Of a stretch of 64,000 nucleotides of DNA, positions 61,350 to 64,000 are shown one piece after another. The stretch comes from JAFNAG01 sp963721405 (GTDB lineage Bacteria; Acidobacteriota; UBA6911), in contig CAVRJA010000006.1 of NCBI GenBank assembly GCA_963721405.1, forward strand, positions 434,001-498,000. The letters run 5' to 3'. The translations under genes were made by a program, and so were the position numbers. Under the pieces are notes generated by a model. That model saw only the letters and a list, made by a program, of their open reading frames with translations. It was not told where the DNA came from and ran no database searches. The number at the start of each line of letters is the position of its first letter. Position 1 is the stretch's first letter.

Positions 61350-62660
61350 CTAGTGTACGTCGACCTGAGCGGGTTCCAGCTTCGGCGCCAGCAGATGAAT
61401 TATCCCGAGTGCAACCAGGTACGCCGATCCCGCGATGATGAAGATCGGGAGATATGACCCGGTCCATTGCAGAATCCGGCCTACGATCATGGCGATCAAC
61501 ATGCCGCCGACAGCCCCTGCCATGCCGCCGATACCGACCACGGATCCGATGACGCGTTTTGGAAACATGTCCGAGGCGATGGTAAAAATGTTCGCCGACC
61601 ATCCCTGGTGGCCGGCCGCCGCGAGACCGACGAGAGCCACGGCGACGTACAGGTTGTTCGTGCGCGACGCGAAGACGATCGGGACGACCGACACCGCGCA
61701 AATGAGCATCGCCGTCTTGCGGCCGGCGTTCAGACTCCAGCCTCGTTTGATCAGGGATGACGAAATCCACCCGCCGGCGATGCTGCCGACGGTGGCGGCA
61801 TTGTAAATCAGCAGCAGCGGCACCATCATGCCCAGAAGATTTACTTTAAAGTTCCGGTTCAGGAAATCCGGCACCCAGAACAGGTAGACCCACCAGATCG
61901 GGTCGGTCAGGAATTTACCCAGGGCGAACGCCCAGGTCTGGCGATAGCCGATCAGGCGGGCCCATGGGATTGCGGTTGTCCTTTCGGCCGGGTCGCTGCG
62001 GATGTAGGCCAACTCGGCGGCAGTCACGCCGCGATGCCGGTCCGGATGCTGATAGAAGGCGATCCAGAGCACGACCCAGACGAAGCCGATGGCCCCGGTG
62101 GCGATGAACGCGCCTTGCCACCCGTAGGTGTAGGTGAGCCAGGGAACCACCAGCGGCGTGACGATGGCGCCCACGTTGGTGCCGGAGTTGAAGATTCCGG
62201 TCGCGAGCGCCCGCTCCTTCTTGGGAAACCACTCGGCGATGGTCTTGATCGAGGCCGGGAAACTCCCGGATTCGCCGAGGCCGAGCGCGAACCGCGCTGC
62301 GCCGAAACCGAACACCGACCGGGCCAGCGCGTGAGCCATGGCCGCGAGGCTCCAGAGGAACACCGCCAGGGTAAGGCCCTTACGCGTCCCCAGCCAGTCC
62401 ATGATGCGGCCGACGACAATCAGGCCGATCGCATACGCCATCTGGAAGGCGAAGACGATGTTGCTGTAGTCGATCTCACTCCACCCGAGCTCGGACTGAA
62501 GCGTCGGCTTGAGCAGCCCGATGACCTGACGGTCGATATAGTTCACGGTCGCGGCGAAAAACAGCAAAGCGCAGATCACCCAGCGGTAGTGTCCGGCGGC
62601 CGGCACCATGCCCGGTTGCATCGCTGGAGGTTCGGCTACTGCAAGATCCCTGTCGGCCAT
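61350..62660 (-). CDS. exuT: MFS hexuronate transporter (ExuT-like)
   Basis: 436 residues, about 12 helices. RWVICALLFFAATVNYIDRQ and VIGLLKPTLQSELGWSEIDY are the N-terminal signature of the anion:cation symporter group that includes ExuT and GudP; GRIMDWLGTRKGLTLAVFLW is loop 2-3, and FGFGAARFALGLGESGSFPA, SIKTIAEWFPKKERALATGI follow. The proton-coupled uptake of galacturonate or glucuronate is inferred from family and from the neighbouring kdgK, GH28 and IclR genes. The stop lies two bases from palindromic element B. Confidence 0.88.
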   Translation of the reverse strand: MADRDLAVAEPPAMQPGMVPAAGHYRWVICALLFFAATVNYIDRQVIGLLKPTLQSELGWSEIDYSNIVFAFQMAYAIGLIVVGRIMDWLGTRKGLTLAVFLWSLAAMAHALARSVFGFGAARFALGLGESGSFPASIKTIAEWFPKKERALATGIFNSGTNVGAIVTPLVVPWLTYTYGWQGAFIATGAIGFVWVVLWIAFYQHPDRHRGVTAAELAYIRSDPAERTTAIPWARLIGYRQTWAFALGKFLTDPIWWVYLFWVPDFLNRNFKVNLLGMMVPLLLIYNAATVGSIAGGWISSSLIKRGWSLNAGRKTAMLICAVSVVPIVFASRTNNLYVAVALVGLAAAGHQGWSANIFTIASDMFPKRVIGSVVGIGGMAGAVGGMLIAMIVGRILQWTGSYLPIFIIAGSAYLVALGIIHLLAPKLEPAQVDVH

Positions 62661-62769
62661 TGCTTGATGTCCTCCTCAGCCTGAGGCGCCCCGTTGTTTC
62701 GATTACCTCTGCTGCAACGATGAAACACCTGCGATGACAATCTCTCTGTGCCCCGGCGGCCTGTTCTGC

Positions 62770-63546
62770 TCAAGCCCCTCCCGGGGGCCTGAACCCGAGA
62801 CTTCCGGAAATGCGGCGGCCGGCAGCCGCCACCGCCTCGGCAATGTTTTTCTTCTCCTCTCCGAGAATCCGGTGGGCAGGCCCGGAGACGCTGATGGCCG
62901 CCACCGGAAGGGAAGTCGCATTCAATATCGCTGCCCCGATGCAGGCAACGCCCCGTTCGTTCTCCTCGTTGTCGATGGCATACCCGCGGCGGCGGACCAG
63001 TTCCAGCTCGTGCTTCAAGGACCGTCCCGTCCCGGATTTGCGCTTGGAGGCCGGGCCGTGCCCCGGTGCGGCGGCGGGTTCCCCGGCTAGGCCGGCCAGC
63101 ATGGCTTTGCCCATGGCGGTGAGCGGCGCGATCATGCGGCAACCGACGGTCGCCGTCATCCGGAACGGGCGGGAAGCCTCCAGAATATCGATGTAAAGCA
63201 CGTCCGCTCCGTCCAGGACGCCGAGGTTCACAGTCTCGTTGAAGCGCTCGTGCAGTGCCCGCATCACGGGCTGGGCAAGTTGGCGGATGTCGCGCCGGAC
63301 ATGGGCGCCGCGCTCAAACAGCTTGGTGCCGAGCTGGTATCTCAAATTGTCGGCGCAGCGGTCAATGTAACCGCGTTCGGCGAGAGTGTACAGCAGACGG
63401 AAAGTCCGGCTCTTGTTCAGCGCCATGCGCCGGCAAATCTCGTTCAGGGAAAGCTCCTCGGAATCGCGGAACACCTCGAGAATGTCGAGCGCCTTGGACA
63501 CCGCTTCGATGCTGTACTTGCCCGTTGTGGTTCGTCGCAGCTTCAT
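62770..63546 (-). CDS. IclR-family transcriptional regulator, second copy
   Basis: 258 residues. SIEAVSKALDILEVFRDSEE, LSLNEICRRMALNKSRTFRL and LYTLAERGYIDRCADNLRYQ form the winged helix, and the effector domain has PVMRALHERFNETVNLGVLD, MTATVGCRMIAPLTAMGKAM, GYAIDNEENERGVACIGAAI and PVAAISVSGPAHRILGEEKK. The protein is clearly different from the one at 52146, so the locus has two IclR regulators. It lies between the ExuT-like transporter and the SDR gene in the same direction and probably controls this run. Confidence 0.9.
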   Translation of the reverse strand: MKLRRTTTGKYSIEAVSKALDILEVFRDSEELSLNEICRRMALNKSRTFRLLYTLAERGYIDRCADNLRYQLGTKLFERGAHVRRDIRQLAQPVMRALHERFNETVNLGVLDGADVLYIDILEASRPFRMTATVGCRMIAPLTAMGKAMLAGLAGEPAAAPGHGPASKRKSGTGRSLKHELELVRRRGYAIDNEENERGVACIGAAILNATSLPVAAISVSGPAHRILGEEKKNIAEAVAAAGRRISGSLGFRPPGGA

Positions 63547-63627
63547 GTCCGAGTCACAATCCCCTTCCGCCGGGACCCCGAACGAGCCAGGATGGGCCGG
63601 CGCCGGTTCGTGCGTCTCCGGGTTCCT

Positions 63628-64000
63628 TCAGACGCCGCTGTACGCGGAAAAACCTCCATCGATCGGAACGATGGTGCCGGTCACGAACGCCGACGCCGGC
63701 GAGAGCAGCCAGAGCACCGCGCCGAGCAGATCATCCGGATCGCCGAACCGGCCCATGGGCGTGTGGGCGATGATGGATTTTCCCCGCGACGTCAGCTCCC
63801 CGGTTTCGCGATCCTGGAGCAGGTAACGGTTCTGGTTGGTCAGGAAAAAGCCCGGGGCGACGGCGTTGACCCGGATCTTCGGCGAATATTCGTGAGCCAT
63901 GTGCACGGCAAGCCACTGGGTGAAGTTGCTGACGCCGGCCTTCGCGGCCGAGTAGGCGGCGATGCGGGTCAGCGGTCGGAAAGCGTTCATCGAGGAGATG
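63628..64000 (-). CDS. Mannonate-oxidoreductase-like SDR, truncated by the window end
   Basis: The C-terminal 123 residues of a short-chain dehydrogenase are visible; the N-terminus is beyond 64000. SSMNAFRPLTRIAAYSAAKA gives the catalytic Ser and YxxxK, VNAVAPGFFLTNQNRYLLQD and MGRFGDPDDLLGAVLWLLSP follow, and TGTIVPIDGGFSAYSGV ends the protein. The NQNRYLL and FSAYSGV stretches match the SDR type annotated as D-mannonate oxidoreductase, which links fructuronate and mannonate. That would connect free hexuronates taken up by the ExuT-like transporter to the KDG pathway. Confidence 0.85.
   Translation of the reverse strand, partial: ISSMNAFRPLTRIAAYSAAKAGVSNFTQWLAVHMAHEYSPKIRVNAVAPGFFLTNQNRYLLQDRETGELTSRGKSIIAHTPMGRFGDPDDLLGAVLWLLSPASAFVTGTIVPIDGGFSAYSGV

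Noticed and set aside
1..64000. CRISPR arrays, rRNA genes, complete tRNAs and riboswitches
   Set aside because: No regularly spaced repeats, no rRNA-like blocks, no complete cloverleaf and no recognisable riboswitch core were seen on either strand by eye; a covariance-model scan would be needed to exclude them fully.

Overview
The window looks like a chromosomal segment of an Acidobacteriota member, probably an uncultured soil type. The evidence is family-level: two acidobacterial duplicated orphan permeases (ADOP, MacB-like without an ATPase) each paired with a PadR regulator, a VWFA-related acidobacterial domain protein, a winged-helix/TPR regulator, a large BNR/sortilin-like propeller protein, a sigma factor followed by a Ser/Thr kinase, and GC-rich codon use over most of the window. 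No rRNA, intact tRNA or CRISPR array was seen.

1-26.4 kb is an accessory region built of nested mobile elements. It starts with the 3' half of a tRNA-Val-like gene and the C-terminal stub of a tyrosine integrase. Two IS91-like elements (about 284-2831 and 14182-16729), each a XerC-like recombinase plus an HUH/Y1 transposase, appear identical and bracket about 11.3 kb of visibly AT-richer cargo: two paralogous secreted carboxypeptidase-regulatory-like proteins, several small exported proteins, and a PadR/ADOP pair whose permease is frameshifted. A group II intron begins at the base following the right end of the second IS91 copy. After a C45-type peptidase and a PD40 propeller protein comes a complete, unassigned transposon (22396-25315) with 22-bp terminal inverted repeats, 8-bp target duplications, two ORFs joined by an A-rich -1 slippery site, and a palindrome over the first ribosome binding site. 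Scars follow: an integrase tail, a tRNA-Thr(CGU) 3' half and half a transposase gene.

26.5-49.6 kb is more ordinary chromosome: an ECF sigma factor with a giant kinase/FGE/hydrolase fusion, an M28 peptidase, a PBP4-type D,D-carboxypeptidase, PadR/ADOP, a P-loop kinase-like protein, an MFS transporter, a TonB-receptor remnant beside an ABM monooxygenase, a BNR propeller protein, a cyclase-family hydrolase, a winged-helix/TPR regulator and a VWFA protein.

49.8-64 kb is a pectin/hexuronate catabolic region. The plus-strand set (kduI, GH105 hydrolase, IclR regulator, DUF4861 protein, kduD, KDPG aldolase) and the minus-strand set (GH28 polygalacturonase, KDG kinase, ExuT-like transporter, IclR regulator, mannonate-oxidoreductase-like SDR) together supply the route from unsaturated uronides through 2-keto-3-deoxygluconate to pyruvate and glyceraldehyde-3-phosphate. 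Between them lie transposase fragments, two toxin-antitoxin pairs and a metallo-beta-lactamase-fold gene stub. Two palindromic elements built on GGACNT hexamers (47.9 and 61.1 kb) sit immediately after gene ends.
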